Source: Pasteurellaceae bacterium RH1A (GTDB taxonomy: Bacteria; Pseudomonadota; Gammaproteobacteria; Enterobacterales; Pasteurellaceae). Taken from it: a stretch of DNA of 64,000 nucleotides. Position numbers and translations under genes: made by a program. Positions 1-9,168 of this stretch are shown one piece after another. The stretch spans positions 2,155,771-2,219,770 of the forward strand of contig CP015195.1 in NCBI GenBank assembly GCA_012221805.1, written 5' to 3'. The notes under the pieces were generated by a model that had not been told where the DNA came from, did no database searches, and saw nothing but the letters and a program-made list of their open reading frames with translations. The first letter of the stretch is position 1, and every line of letters begins with the position of its first letter.

Positions 1-1
1 T

Positions 2-439
2 GACCAGGCCCTTGAAAAACTCAAGGACAACCCGCCTGATGTCTTCAACCACAACATGGAAAACGTGCCACGCCTCTACCGCCAAATTCGCCCTGGGGCA
101 GATTATGAGTGGTCGCTCAAGCTGCTCAAGGACTTCAAAACCATGTTCCCTGACATCCCAACCAAGTCAGGCCTGATGGTGGGTTTGGGCGAAACCAACG
201 AGGAAATCTTGGAAGTCATGCAAGACCTGCGTGATCACGGTGTGACCATGCTGACCCTGGGCCAATACCTCCAGCCAAGCCGCCATCACCTGCCGGTGGC
301 CCGCTATGTGCCACCAGCCGAGTTTGACGAGTTTAGGGACAAGGCCAACGCCATGGGCTTTGAACACGCTGCCTGCGGGCCTTTCGTGCGTTCTTCCTAC
401 CACGCCGACCTCCAGGCCAAGGGCGAAATCGTCAAGTAA
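2..439 (+). CDS. lipA: Lipoyl synthase, C-terminal part (5' end outside window)
   Basis: Radical SAM enzyme that inserts two sulfur atoms into protein-bound octanoyl groups to make lipoyl cofactors of 2-oxoacid dehydrogenases and the glycine cleavage H protein. The frame is open from base 2, so only the last 145 or so codons are visible and the start lies upstream. The family-conserved stretches [33 protein letters not shown] and the C-terminal [12 protein letters not shown] are all present. The serine of RSSYHA is the residue that ligates the auxiliary iron-sulfur cluster in this family. The CX4CX5C and CX3CX2C cluster motifs are outside the window. It ends in ordinary fashion and is followed by a repeat-rich gap. 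Confidence 0.97.
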   Translation, partial: DQALEKLKDNPPDVFNHNMENVPRLYRQIRPGADYEWSLKLLKDFKTMFPDIPTKSGLMVGLGETNEEILEVMQDLRDHGVTMLTLGQYLQPSRHHLPVARYVPPAEFDEFRDKANAMGFEHAACGPFVRSSYHADLQAKGEIVK

Positions 440-502
440 ATTGCCCCAATGCCAAGGCAGACCAAGTGTCTGCCTTTTGTTTTTGTAGTAGAATGTACAA
501 AC

Positions 503-576
503 GATGGCGCAAGCGTCCACGCTTGTGCCTTATATATCAATGCCTTATAAGCACCAGCGAGGACGCTGGCGCTATC
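503..576. repeat. REPIN-like inverted pair, GCGC(C/A)AGC family, copy 1
   Basis: Two hairpins in opposite orientation, 503-529 (GATGGCGCAAGCG... GTGCC) and 551-576 (GCACCAGCG...GCTATC). Each arm is itself a palindrome, and the two arms differ in the stem by paired changes (CAAGC/GCTTG against CCAGC/GCTGG). The same family recurs near 16408, 21070, 25351, 33119 and 45583. Confidence 0.85.
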
Positions 577-648
577 GAAGCAAGAAGCGGTATAAAATTC
601 ACCAAAATTTGCAAATTTCTTAAAAAAACCTACCGCTTATTTTAGATA

Positions 649-690
649 GTCCCCCCACCCTAACCCTCCCCCGCAAGCAGGGGAGGGGAT
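649..690. repeat. Single CCCTCCCCCGC palindrome repeat
   Basis: An arm of the GC-rich repeat family that ends in CCCTCCCCCGCAAGC and GGGGAGGGGA. Inverted pairs of this arm occur at 11440-11675 and 59482-59662. Here only one arm is visible, just upstream of mnmE, so this is probably a solo or decayed copy. Confidence 0.75.
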
Positions 691-722
691 TTTTGAGGGC
701 GAGGGTAACATAGAGAACCAAC

Positions 723-2081
723 ATGAAAGACACCATCGTAGCCCAGGCCACTCCCATCGGGCGTGGCGGCGTGGGTATTCTGCGGGTATCAGGCCCGCTG
801 GCAAGCCAGGTTGCCCAAGAAGTCCTGGGCCGTGAACTCAAGCCACGGCTGGCCAACTACCTGCCCTTCAAGGATGTGGACGGCACCGTCCTAGACCAGG
901 GTATCGCCCTCTTTTTCAAGGGCCCCAATTCCTTTACCGGCGAAGATGTACTCGAGCTACAAGGCCATGGCGGCCAGGTAATTTTGGACATCCTGCTCAA
1001 GCGGATCTTGCAGATCAAGGGTATCCGCATTGCCCGAGCCGGCGAGTTTTCCGAACAGGCCTTCTTAAACGACAAGTTAGATCTGGCCCAGGCCGAGGCC
1101 ATTGCCGATTTGATTGATGCCACCAGCGAACAGGCCGCCCGTTCGGCTCTCAAATCCCTACAAGGAGAATTCTCCAATAAAATCAATGCCTTGGTGGATA
1201 ATGTTATCTACCTGCGTACCTATGTGGAAGCGGCCATTGACTTCCCAGATGAGGAGATCGACTTCCTGGCCGATGGCAAGATTGAGGCCAAGCTCAATGA
1301 GATTATTGCCCAGTTGGACGGCGTTCGCCGTGAGGCCAAGCAGGGGACGATTTTGCGGGAGGGCATGAAGGTCGTTATCGCCGGCCGGCCTAATGCGGGC
1401 AAGTCCAGCCTGCTCAATGCCCTGGCAGGAAGGGAGGCTGCCATTGTAACCGACATCGCCGGCACAACCCGTGATGTGCTGCGGGAGCATATCCATATTG
1501 ACGGTATGCCCCTGCATATTATCGACACGGCCGGCCTGCGGGAGGCCAGTGACGAGGTAGAGCGGATTGGGATCAAGCGGGCCTGGGATGAGATCGCCCA
1601 GGCTGATCATGTCTTGCTGATGATCGACAGCACCCAGCAAGCAGCTGATGCCTTTCAAAGCGAGTGGGCCGATTTCCTGGCCAAGTTGCCTGCCAAGATG
1701 CCAGTAACCGTTATTCGTAATAAGGTGGATTTAAGTGGCGAACCAGAAGGCCTAAGCCAAGAGGGCAACTTTAGCCTTATTCGCCTGTCTGCCCAAACCA
1801 AGGTGGGCGTGGATTTGTTGCGTGATCACCTTAAAACCTCCATGGGCTACCAAAGCTCGACCGAAGGCGGCTTCCTGGCTCGCCGCCGCCACTTGCAGGC
1901 TTTGGAAGTGGCCGCTGAGCATTTGGAGCGGGGCCATGTCCAGCTAACCCAGTTCCTGGCTGGTGAATTGTTGGCCGAGGAATTACGCATGGTGCAAAAT
2001 GCCTTAAGCGAAATCACTGGGCAGTTTACCTCGGACGATCTGCTGGGCAATATTTTCAGTTCTTTCTGTATAGGAAAATAA
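723..2081 (+). CDS. mnmE: tRNA modification GTPase MnmE
   Basis: With MnmG it adds carboxymethylaminomethyl groups to U34 of tRNAs reading NNA/NNG codons. The 452-residue length is normal for the family. The N-terminal tetrahydrofolate-binding domain begins [21 protein letters not shown]. The G domain carries GRPNAGKS at 221-228, the DIAGTT switch I loop, DTAG and NKVD. The C-terminal helical domain ends in the diagnostic CIGK, whose cysteine is used in catalysis. The start follows a purine-rich GAACCAAC stretch without a strong Shine-Dalgarno sequence. The small gene downstream begins one base after its stop, so the two are likely co-transcribed. Confidence 0.98.
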   Translation: MKDTIVAQATPIGRGGVGILRVSGPLASQVAQEVLGRELKPRLANYLPFKDVDGTVLDQGIALFFKGPNSFTGEDVLELQGHGGQVILDILLKRILQIKGIRIARAGEFSEQAFLNDKLDLAQAEAIADLIDATSEQAARSALKSLQGEFSNKINALVDNVIYLRTYVEAAIDFPDEEIDFLADGKIEAKLNEIIAQLDGVRREAKQGTILREGMKVVIAGRPNAGKSSLLNALAGREAAIVTDIAGTTRDVLREHIHIDGMPLHIIDTAGLREASDEVERIGIKRAWDEIAQADHVLLMIDSTQQAADAFQSEWADFLAKLPAKMPVTVIRNKVDLSGEPEGLSQEGNFSLIRLSAQTKVGVDLLRDHLKTSMGYQSSTEGGFLARRRHLQALEVAAEHLERGHVQLTQFLAGELLAEELRMVQNALSEITGQFTSDDLLGNIFSSFCIGK

Positions 2082-2082
2082 G

Positions 2083-2391
2083 ATGAAGCAATTTGTAATG
2101 TTAGGCCTGATTCTGGCCGCTTGCACCAGCCAGGCCCAAACCTTCCCCAAGGAATGCCAAGAGTTTTTGGCCAAGGCCGAAAAGATGTTTCAGGTGGTGG
2201 AGTTGGACGAAGCCTCCATTACCAACGAGCTGGATAACTACCAGCTGGCCCTGCAAGACATGGACGAGGCCAAGCAGGTTAGAATGTGTAGCGAGGTCTT
2301 GGAAAGCATTGACGAGACCATTAAAGATCTGGAAAAACAGATGAAGGAAGTCAAGCAACTACACGAAAAACAAAAGGAGAACCAAAAGTGA
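2083..2391 (+). CDS. Small secreted protein of unknown function
   Basis: A 102-residue protein not recognised with certainty. It starts with a hydrophobic segment (MKQFVMLGLILAACTSQAQ) that reads as a signal peptide. LAAC could be a lipobox, or cleavage may follow AQA. The mature part is acidic and helical, with two cysteines (CQEFL and MCSEV) placed as if for a disulfide, and ends in a lysine-rich coiled-coil-like helix. It resembles the small periplasmic DUF5339-type proteins of Pasteurellaceae, but that is a weak impression. It begins one base after mnmE, and its stop overlaps the GTG start of the peptidase gene, so translation is probably coupled across all three. Confidence 0.7.
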   Translation: MKQFVMLGLILAACTSQAQTFPKECQEFLAKAEKMFQVVELDEASITNELDNYQLALQDMDEAKQVRMCSEVLESIDETIKDLEKQMKEVKQLHEKQKENQK

Positions 2392-4415
2392 AACTGACCA
2401 AAATCCTAAGCCTGACCGCCCTGTCGGCCTGTTTAGCGGCTTGTGCGGGAAAAACCTACCAAAGCACGCTAACAGAAGGCCTGGACAGCAGAGTTGCCCC
2501 ACAAGAGGACTTCTATCGCTATGTAAACGGCAAGTGGCTGGAAACCGCCCAAATCCCGGCTGACCGTGCCTCTTGGGGAACCCTGGCCGAGCTGAATGAG
2601 CTTAACGACAAACGATCCATCGCCCTCCTACAAGCGGTCATTTCCGACCCAAAACTTGCAAACGACCCACGTGCCCAACGCCTCAAGGCCCTCTATGAAA
2701 CCTATATGGACTTAGAGGCCCGTGAGCAACAGGGGCTGGCCCCAATTCAGGCGGATTTGGCCAAGATCCAGGCCATTCAAACCCTCTCCGATCTACAAGC
2801 CTACTTGGTCAGCGAAACGAGGCTTGGCGGCGGCGCCCTCTTTGGTTGGTTTGTTTTTGGCCACCTCAAGGACTCCCGCCAAAATGCGGTTTATTTGAGC
2901 AGCGAAAGCCTAGGCCTCAGCAAGGACTACTACCAAAAAGACACGCCTGAAAACCGCAAGACCCTAGCCGCCTACCAGGCCTATGTGGCCCAAATCCTAG
3001 CCTATGCCAAGGTTAAAAATCCACAAGCGGTGGCCAAGCAAATCCTGGCCTTTGAGAAAAGCATTGCCCAAACCCTCTTTACCAACGAGGAAGCCCGTAA
3101 GATTGAAAAACGCTACAATCCAGTTTCCATGGCTCAACTTAAGGGCATGAGCAAGCACTTGGATTTAAACGCCTACCTCAAGGACGTGGGCGTGCAAACC
3201 GAGGAGGTCATTCTTTGGGAGCCCCGCTATTTCCAGGCCCTGGATAAGATCATCAACCCGCAGAATTTGGCCCTTATCAAGCATTATTTGACCTTCCAGG
3301 CCCTTTCTGGTGCGGCACCTTACTTAAACAAGGAGCTGGATGAAGCCCGCTTTGCCTTCTATGGCAAAACCCTAACCGGCCAAAAACAACAGCGCGCCAT
3401 GGAAAAACGGGGGCTTGCCATGATCAACACCAGCCTGGGCCAGGAATTTGCCCAGTTCTATGTGGAAAAATTCTTCCCTAAAGCAGCCAAAACAGAACTC
3501 TTGGATATTGCAGGCTACCTGGTCAAGGCCTACCACAAGCGAATTGAGCAGTTAGACTGGATGTCGGCTGAAACCAAGCAAAAGGCCAAGGTCAAGCTGG
3601 ATAAATTTATCACCGAGGTGGGCTACCCCAATAAATGGAAGGATTACAGCCAGCTGACCCTCAAAACCCAGGCCCAGGGTGGTTCCCTCTACGATAACAT
3701 TCGCTCCATTGCCGCCTGGAATTATCAAGAGCAGTTGGGCAAGGTGGGCAAGCCAGTCGATCTGAATGAATGGGGTATGCTGCCACAGGTGGTCAATGCC
3801 TCCTACAGCCCACTCATGAACCGCATTGTCTTCCCAGCTGGCATCTTGCAGGCCCCGCTCTTTGATGCCAAGGCCGATCCTGCCGTGAATTTCGGGGCCA
3901 TCGGGGCCATTATCGGCCATGAAATCACCCACGGCTTTGACGACAGCGGCTCTAAATTTGACGGCGACGGCAACCTAACTAACTGGTGGACGGCTGACGA
4001 CCGCAAACGCTTTGAGGCCCTGGCCGACAAGCTGGTAGCCCAGTTCGACAAGTTCGAAGTGGCCCCTCAAGTCTTTGTTAATGGCCGCTTCACCCTAGGC
4101 GAAAACATTGCAGACCTAGGCGGCCTTAGCATTGCCTATGATGCCCTTAAGCTCTATGAACAAGAAAAAGGCCCAAGCCCTGCCTTAGAAGGCCTAAGCT
4201 CAGATCAACGCTTCTTTATGAGCTGGACCCGCTCCTGGCGAGCCAAGGCCACCGTCCAGGCCCTGACCCATCAGGTCAAGAGCGACCCTCACGCCCCTGG
4301 CCAGTTCCGAGCCTTTGCCCCCGTGCTCAATATTGACGGCTTCCATGAAGCCTTCGGCACCAAGTTGGGCGACAAGATGTTTGTCCGCCCAGAGGATCGG
4401 ATTAAGATTTGGTAA
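2388..4415 (+). CDS. pepO: M13-family (neprilysin-like) zinc endopeptidase lipoprotein, PepO type
   Basis: Secreted or envelope-anchored zinc oligopeptidase. The 675-residue length fits bacterial PepO. The signal peptide ends in LAAC at residues 16-19, a lipobox suggesting outer-membrane anchoring. The mature start shows the M13 pattern with SRVAPQEDFYRYVNGKW. The zinc site HEITH is at residues 511-515, with the third ligand in ENIADLGG beginning at residue 572. The family NASYSP and C-terminal RAFAPVLN/FVRPEDRIKIW motifs are present. Translation starts at GTG inside the preceding gene's end (GTGA overlap). The gene is followed by a USS-based inverted repeat that probably terminates it. Confidence is high for the family, lower for the exact name. 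Confidence 0.93.
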   Translation: MKLTKILSLTALSACLAACAGKTYQSTLTEGLDSRVAPQEDFYRYVNGKWLETAQIPADRASWGTLAELNELNDKRSIALLQAVISDPKLANDPRAQRLKALYETYMDLEAREQQGLAPIQADLAKIQAIQTLSDLQAYLVSETRLGGGALFGWFVFGHLKDSRQNAVYLSSESLGLSKDYYQKDTPENRKTLAAYQAYVAQILAYAKVKNPQAVAKQILAFEKSIAQTLFTNEEARKIEKRYNPVSMAQLKGMSKHLDLNAYLKDVGVQTEEVILWEPRYFQALDKIINPQNLALIKHYLTFQALSGAAPYLNKELDEARFAFYGKTLTGQKQQRAMEKRGLAMINTSLGQEFAQFYVEKFFPKAAKTELLDIAGYLVKAYHKRIEQLDWMSAETKQKAKVKLDKFITEVGYPNKWKDYSQLTLKTQAQGGSLYDNIRSIAAWNYQEQLGKVGKPVDLNEWGMLPQVVNASYSPLMNRIVFPAGILQAPLFDAKADPAVNFGAIGAIIGHEITHGFDDSGSKFDGDGNLTNWWTADDRKRFEALADKLVAQFDKFEVAPQVFVNGRFTLGENIADLGGLSIAYDALKLYEQEKGPSPALEGLSSDQRFFMSWTRSWRAKATVQALTHQVKSDPHAPGQFRAFAPVLNIDGFHEAFGTKLGDKMFVRPEDRIKIW

Positions 4416-4436
4416 TTGAGGACACGCCCTAGCTCT

Positions 4437-4484
4437 ACAAGCGGTTGAGATTTTGCAAAAACCTGCAAATTTTCAACCGCTTGT
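4437..4484. terminator. USS inverted pair, probable bidirectional terminator
   Basis: ACAAGCGGTTGA (4437-4448) is mirrored by TCAACCGCTTGT (4473-4484) and could form a 12-bp stem. It lies between two converging genes, pepO and the methyltransferase. Inverted pairs of uptake signals are a known terminator form in Pasteurellaceae. Confidence 0.7.
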
Positions 4485-4496
4485 TTGTGATAAGCT

Positions 4497-5255
4497 CTAG
4501 GCGAGCCTCGCCTTTACAAAAAGCAAGACTGGTCGGTGGGCCAAGTCCTTAAATTCATCATGCCATTCGGGCTGATTGGCCAGCATGGGTTCTTCAACTT
4601 GCTCAATCACAAAGCCTGCGGCAATCAGCTGATTTAAGAGGGTGGCTGTGGTGCGGTGGTAGGTTTTAAAGCCTTGTTGGAACCAGTTGCGGCGGCGTTC
4701 TCCCTCCTCTCGATAAGAGCGTAACCGATAGGCTCTTTGTGCCTTATTCACACCCTTTTCCCAACGATCTCCATCCTCTTCTTTATGGCAGGTGACAATG
4801 GGGTGTTCTTGGGAAAAAATCAGCCAACCTTGGGGCTTGAGCTTGGCCTTGATGTCGGCCAGGAGTTTGGGGAAATCAGCCACATAATGAAAGGCAAAGG
4901 AGCTGGTAATCACATCAAATTCACTGTGAGGCAACTCAAGCAGGGCTTCCATAGGCAGTTGATGGAGGCTGTAAGCGGTTGGATTGAAGCCTAAATTTGC
5001 AAATTCCCGTTCTGCTTCTTGCAGCATTTGAGCCGACAGATCAAGGCCTGCCACAAAGCTAGCACCTTGTTTTAGATAGGTTTGCAAATGCCCTCCTGCC
5101 CCACAGCCCAAATCCAGTAAGCGTTTGCCCTCAAGAGAGGGCAGGAGGGAAAACATGGTTGGCTTTTCCACGATTTCGTTCAGGCTAATGGGGTTGGTGC
5201 GAAGCTTAAGATAACTCTCAAAAAAGATAGGGTTGTCGTAAATGCTGGTTTTCAT
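4497..5255 (-). CDS. Class I SAM-dependent methyltransferase
   Basis: A 252-residue Rossmann-fold methyltransferase of the Methyltransf_11/25 type. Motif I is LLDLGCGAGGHL near residues 45-56, followed by the acidic motif II end GLDLSAQML and the post-motif FDVITSSFAFHYV. A W/F-rich C-terminal half with HRTTATLLNQLIAAGF is typical of small-molecule or UbiE-like methyltransferases. The substrate cannot be read from the sequence. The gene has its own position between pepO (convergent) and mrcA (upstream, same strand), with the mrcA terminator in between. Confidence 0.9.
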   Translation of the reverse strand: MKTSIYDNPIFFESYLKLRTNPISLNEIVEKPTMFSLLPSLEGKRLLDLGCGAGGHLQTYLKQGASFVAGLDLSAQMLQEAEREFANLGFNPTAYSLHQLPMEALLELPHSEFDVITSSFAFHYVADFPKLLADIKAKLKPQGWLIFSQEHPIVTCHKEEDGDRWEKGVNKAQRAYRLRSYREEGERRRNWFQQGFKTYHRTTATLLNQLIAAGFVIEQVEEPMLANQPEWHDEFKDLAHRPVLLFVKARLA

Positions 5256-5270
5256 AATCTATTTTCCAAA

Positions 5271-5301
5271 AAACAAGGGAAACCTAGGCTGCCCTTGTTT
5301 G
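5271..5301 (-). terminator. Rho-independent terminator of mrcA
   Basis: On the minus strand AACAAGGG pairs with CCCTTGTT, followed by a T run. It sits directly after the mrcA stop, before the methyltransferase start. Confidence 0.8.
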
Positions 5302-5310
5302 TTCACTTAT

Positions 5311-7848
5311 CTAAAATAACTCATGGGTGCCGCCCATGCTTGGGGGCAGGCCGTAGCCCTTCGGCAGTTCATAGCGAGGGGCGGTGATGGCTTTTTCCAC
5401 AATGTATTTCTTGGTCGGCTCGGTGCCCTTGATGAAGTATTCCTTCTTGCCCTTGCCTAGGAGGCCATTGGTGGTTTCGATTTCCACTTCAATAATATTG
5501 GGCGGCAGGGCCAGCTTACGTTCTTCCTTGTCAGACAGAGCCACCTTCATATAGCGGATCCAGGCCGGCAGGGCGGCCGTTGCGCCAGCTTCGCCCACTA
5601 CCCGTTTGTTATCATCAAAGCCAACATAAACCGTGGTAACCAAGTTAGCACCATAGCCTGCATACCAGGCCACCTTGGATTTATTGGTGGTGCCGGTTTT
5701 GCCGCCAATGTCGCTGCGTTTGATTTCATTGGCCACTCGCCAGCTGGTGCCCTTCCAGCCCTGGCCCTTTTCGCCGGTAATGGCCGTGTTAAGGGCGCTG
5801 CGCATTAAGAAAGCCAATTCGCCACTGATGACCCGAGGGGCATAGTGGATCTGCTGGGTTTGCTCGGTGGAGCTGGCCATCAGGCTTGGGGCTTCAGCCT
5901 TGTTGGTGGTGCTGATTTCAGGCAGTTGATCGTCCACCTCATCTTCGGTGACGGTCACGGTTTCCACCTTGTCTTCAGGCTTTTTCTGGGCCTTGATGAA
6001 GTCAAATTGTTCAGGTTCTGGGTAGATGACGGGAATGTTATGGCACTCAATACAGGCCATGGCTGGGTTGGCCTTAAAGACCTCCTGGCCGTTGCCATCC
6101 ACAATACGTTCGATAATGTAAGGCTCAATCAGGAAGCCGCCATTATCAAAAACCGCATAGCCCCGAGCCATTTCAAGTGGGGTAAAGGAGGCCGCGCCTA
6201 GGGCCAGGGCCTCGGTGGCGATATATTGTTTGCGGTCGAAACCAAAGCGTTGTAGGTAGTCAGCGATGTAGTCAATGCCGGCCATTTGCACGGTGCGAAC
6301 CATCATGACGTTTTTAGACTTACCAATACCCACCCGCAGGCGAAGGTTGCCTTCATAGACACCTGGCGAGTTTTTCGGCGACCAAGGTTTTTGGCCGGCC
6401 TTTTTGATGGTAATGGGCTGGTCGCTAACTGTGGTGGCCAAACTTAGGCCCTTGTTCATGGCGGCGGCATAAATAAAGGGCTTGATGGAAGACCCTACCT
6501 GGACCATAGACTGGGTAGCACGGTTAAAGCGGCTTTGTTCAAAGCTAAAGCCGCCCACGATGGCCTCAATGGCGCCGTTGTCGCTGTTAAGGGAAACGAG
6601 GGCTGAATTGACCTCTGGGATCTGGCCCAGCTCCCATTCAGGATTTTTGCCGGCTCGTTCACGCACCCAAATTTGCTGACCAACGGCCACACTCTTACCG
6701 CCCTTGCCTGTCCAGGCCATACGGTTGAACTTGACCACGGCACTTTCGCCATTTTGCAGCAGAATATCGGCTCGATCCCGTTGCATTTTCATGACCACGG
6801 CTGGAGTAAAAGGCTCTGAATGGGGGAGCTTGCTTAAGTGCTCGATGATTTTTTCCTCATCCCAAGGATCTTCCTTGGGCTTCCAAAGGGCTTCTGCTCC
6901 CCGCCAGCCGTGGCGGCGGTCGTAATCAATCAGGTTTTCCCGCAGGGCATTTTGGGCCTCGTGTTGGTCGTGGGACAGGACGGTGGCATAAACCTTGAAG
7001 CCCTTGGTGTAGGCCTCTTTTTCGCCATAGCGTTTGACCATTTCCTGACGCACCATTTCGGTCACATAGTCAGCACGAAATTCCAGTTGAGAGCCGTGAT
7101 ACTTGGCCACAATAGGCTCGGCCTTGGCCGCTTCATACTGGGCCTGGTCGATTTTGCCCACCTGCAACATCCGCCATAAAACTGTGTTACGGCGGTTTTC
7201 AGCCCGCTTGAGGGAAAAGAGCGGGTTCATGGTGGAAGGCGCCTTTGGCAGGCCGGCAATAATGGCGATTTCAGACAGGGTTAGGTCTTTTAAGTCCTTG
7301 CCGAAATAGGTTTTGGCGGCCGCTGCCACCCCGTAGGAACGGTAGCCCAGGTAGATTTTGTTGAGATAAAGCTCAAGGATTTCCTCCTTGCTCATGATCT
7401 TTTCGATTTCGGTGGCTAACACAATTTCCCGCAATTTGCGGATCATCTTACGTTCAGGGGTTAAGAAGAAGTTACGGGCCAGCTGCTGGGTGATGGTGCT
7501 GGCGCCCTCGGTGTCGCCCTTCATGGAATTTACCAAGGCACGCGCCATGCCCCGAGGGTCAAAGCCGTGGTGTTGGTAAAAACGCACATCTTCGGTGGCG
7601 ATAATGGCATCAATGAGTTGAGTGGGAATATCAGCTAACTTGACTGGAATGCGGCGCTCTTCCCCCACCTCGCCAATGAGCTTGCCATCGGAGGTAAAAA
7701 TCTGCATGGGCTTTTGTAGCTCAACCGTGGCCAGCCCCTTCACATCAGGTAGATCAGATTTCAAATGGGTGTAAAACAGGCCACCTGCAATGGCAAGCAC
7801 AATTACCAGCGTGAGTAAAGTGCTAAATATAAATTTTACGATCTTCAT
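5311..7848 (-). CDS. mrcA: Penicillin-binding protein 1A
   Basis: Bifunctional class A PBP that polymerises glycan strands and cross-links peptides in the periplasm. Its 845 residues are normal for gammaproteobacterial PBP1A. It starts with a single N-terminal membrane anchor (FIFSTLLTLVIVLAIAGGLF). The glycosyltransferase domain shows ATEDVRFYQHHGFD and EGASTITQQLARN. The transpeptidase domain shows the SxxK box in VGSSIKPF, an SKN box (GKSKNVMM) and GGKTGTTNKSK. It is transcribed away from the com operon, the arrangement seen in H. influenzae (ponA next to comA). Confidence 0.97.
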   Translation of the reverse strand: MKIVKFIFSTLLTLVIVLAIAGGLFYTHLKSDLPDVKGLATVELQKPMQIFTSDGKLIGEVGEERRIPVKLADIPTQLIDAIIATEDVRFYQHHGFDPRGMARALVNSMKGDTEGASTITQQLARNFFLTPERKMIRKLREIVLATEIEKIMSKEEILELYLNKIYLGYRSYGVAAAAKTYFGKDLKDLTLSEIAIIAGLPKAPSTMNPLFSLKRAENRRNTVLWRMLQVGKIDQAQYEAAKAEPIVAKYHGSQLEFRADYVTEMVRQEMVKRYGEKEAYTKGFKVYATVLSHDQHEAQNALRENLIDYDRRHGWRGAEALWKPKEDPWDEEKIIEHLSKLPHSEPFTPAVVMKMQRDRADILLQNGESAVVKFNRMAWTGKGGKSVAVGQQIWVRERAGKNPEWELGQIPEVNSALVSLNSDNGAIEAIVGGFSFEQSRFNRATQSMVQVGSSIKPFIYAAAMNKGLSLATTVSDQPITIKKAGQKPWSPKNSPGVYEGNLRLRVGIGKSKNVMMVRTVQMAGIDYIADYLQRFGFDRKQYIATEALALGAASFTPLEMARGYAVFDNGGFLIEPYIIERIVDGNGQEVFKANPAMACIECHNIPVIYPEPEQFDFIKAQKKPEDKVETVTVTEDEVDDQLPEISTTNKAEAPSLMASSTEQTQQIHYAPRVISGELAFLMRSALNTAITGEKGQGWKGTSWRVANEIKRSDIGGKTGTTNKSKVAWYAGYGANLVTTVYVGFDDNKRVVGEAGATAALPAWIRYMKVALSDKEERKLALPPNIIEVEIETTNGLLGKGKKEYFIKGTEPTKKYIVEKAITAPRYELPKGYGLPPSMGGTHELF

Positions 7849-7860
7849 CGAAAAATACTC

Positions 7861-7925
7861 TTTTGGTGAATGACGAAATCAAAATAAGAGATCAAAATCC
7901 CTTGCGAAATGAGGGCGATTATACT
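7861..7925 (+). promoter_or_regulatory. Candidate competence promoter of comABCDE
   Basis: The -10 candidate TATACT is at 7920-7925. An imperfect palindrome with TTTTG/CAAAA ends spans 7861-7884, centred about 60 bases upstream of the inferred start, where a CRP-S (Sxy-dependent) site would be expected. A CTTGCGA half-site also lies at 7901-7907. In H. influenzae this operon is driven by CRP and Sxy. The match here is partial and the assignment is inference. Confidence 0.35.
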
Positions 7926-7963
7926 GCAAAACGCCCCTAATGAGGGAAAAAATGGGGACTTCT

Positions 7964-8686
7964 ATGAGCATCTTTACGCAAATTTTCAGTCAAAAACCAC
8001 CGCTTGTTCAAATTGGTTTGAGCGAGGACAAGGATCAGTTCTGCCTGGTCAAACAAGAAGGCGGCCTAACCAAAACCCAGTGGTTCGAGAAAAAGAAGGT
8101 CTCGGCCGACAAGCTTCTCCAAAAGATGGAGGGCTTTAAGCATGGCTCGGTGGTGGTGCGAGCCATCCCCCACCAGTACATCTGGCGTAAGTATCTGCTT
8201 CTGCCCGCCAGCCAAAATCACAACCTCATCTATCGCCAAGTGATTCAGCAGCTCAAGCAGGACTTGCCCCTCAAACTGGAGGATATTTATTTCGACTACC
8301 AGATAACTCCCCTTAAAAACCAGGGCTTGCAGGTTATTATTTATGCCCTGGCCAAGGGCTTTGCCAATCAATTTCTAACCCAGCCCAAGCTGCATTTAGA
8401 CTGCGAATGGCATTGCCTGCAAAGGGCCTATCATTTTTTGGCCCAAGAAAAACCCAAAAAGCCCTTTGCAACGGGTTACTTATTTAAAAACCAAATTCTG
8501 GAATTTAAAACCGAACAGGCCGGCCTTATGCCGCTTAAAAAAGAAGCCTATTTTGAGCGTTTTTATACCTATCAAAAATCAGGCTTTGCCAATGAAATTC
8601 AAATAGACATTATGCCGGATATAACAAAACCTGAACTTTATTTAACGGCACTGGGAGCCAGCTTATGGAATATGCCATCAGCCTAA
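7964..8686 (+). CDS. comA: Competence pilus assembly protein ComA (PilM-like)
   Basis: First gene of the five-gene secretin operon needed for DNA uptake. By position and size it is the Pasteurellaceae ComA, the PilM-type actin-fold protein of the inner-membrane alignment complex. I chose ATG 7964 (240 residues, MSIFTQIFSQKPP...) because GGGGA sits 7 bases upstream. In-frame ATGs at 7940 and 7952 lack this. Its end overlaps comB by about 20 bases. Sequence similarity to PilM is low within this family, so the call rests on operon order (A-B-C-D-E next to mrcA) as much as on motifs. Confidence 0.88.
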   Translation: MSIFTQIFSQKPPLVQIGLSEDKDQFCLVKQEGGLTKTQWFEKKKVSADKLLQKMEGFKHGSVVVRAIPHQYIWRKYLLLPASQNHNLIYRQVIQQLKQDLPLKLEDIYFDYQITPLKNQGLQVIIYALAKGFANQFLTQPKLHLDCEWHCLQRAYHFLAQEKPKKPFATGYLFKNQILEFKTEQAGLMPLKKEAYFERFYTYQKSGFANEIQIDIMPDITKPELYLTALGASLWNMPSA

Positions 8687-9168
8687 CCAATTATCGCCAA
8701 AAGGCCTGGGTTAATAAATCTTTGGGCCTGCTGATAAAATTAGGTTTATTTGTGCTTTTGCTTATTTTGGTTATTTTATTTTTGCTTAACCTTAATCAAG
8801 CGAAAAAAGCAAAATTAAATAAGCTAAAACAAGACAACCATGCTCAAGAAAATAAATTAATAAGCCTTAAACAACAAGTGGAAAGCCTAAAACAGAGCCT
8901 AATGGCCAACCCACATCAGGCCTTAGATCGCCATAAGGTGATGGCCTTTTTGGCCTATTTAAGCCAAGTCCCGCTGAAGGGCGGGCTTGAAAGCCTGCAC
9001 ATTGTTGATGATCAGCTAAAAATCAGCGGAAAACTCAGTATCACCGCCTTTGACGGCTTAGAAGACAACCTTAAGGCTCAAGGTTTTGCCTATAAGGTGG
9101 TTCATTTTCAGCTGATTCAACAGGGCCAGGTGGAATTTTCCCTGCAAGTTGAGGAGGGGGCAGAATGA
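8665..9168 (+). CDS. comB: Competence protein ComB (PilN-like)
   Basis: A 167-residue protein with one N-terminal transmembrane helix (LGLLIKLGLFVLLLILVILFL, about residues 20-40), then a lysine- and glutamine-rich coiled coil and a small periplasmic alpha/beta domain. This is the layout of PilN, the inner-membrane partner of PilM and PilO in type IV pilus machines. The start lies inside comA and the stop overlaps the comC start by four bases (ATGA), pointing to translational coupling. The codons are more AT-rich than in mrcA. Confidence 0.87.
   Translation: MEYAISLTNYRQKAWVNKSLGLLIKLGLFVLLLILVILFLLNLNQAKKAKLNKLKQDNHAQENKLISLKQQVESLKQSLMANPHQALDRHKVMAFLAYLSQVPLKGGLESLHIVDDQLKISGKLSITAFDGLEDNLKAQGFAYKVVHFQLIQQGQVEFSLQVEEGAE

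Larger units (their letters stand above)
440..722. other. Intergenic gap with repeats and a USS pair
   Basis: No gene is supported in this 283-base gap. It holds an inverted hairpin pair (503-576), two inverted uptake-signal cores (AAGCGGTA near 585 and TACCGCTT at 631-638), and one CCCTCCCCCGC-type palindrome (649-690). The USS pair could form a stem that ends lipA transcription. Short frames here have no ribosome binding site and run through the repeats. Confidence 0.7.

Noticed and set aside
7901..7920. TTGCGA...GGCGAT as the CRP-S site of comA
   Set aside because: It lies only about 20 bases before the inferred transcription start, overlapping the core promoter, and is not a good palindrome. 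The upstream site is better placed.
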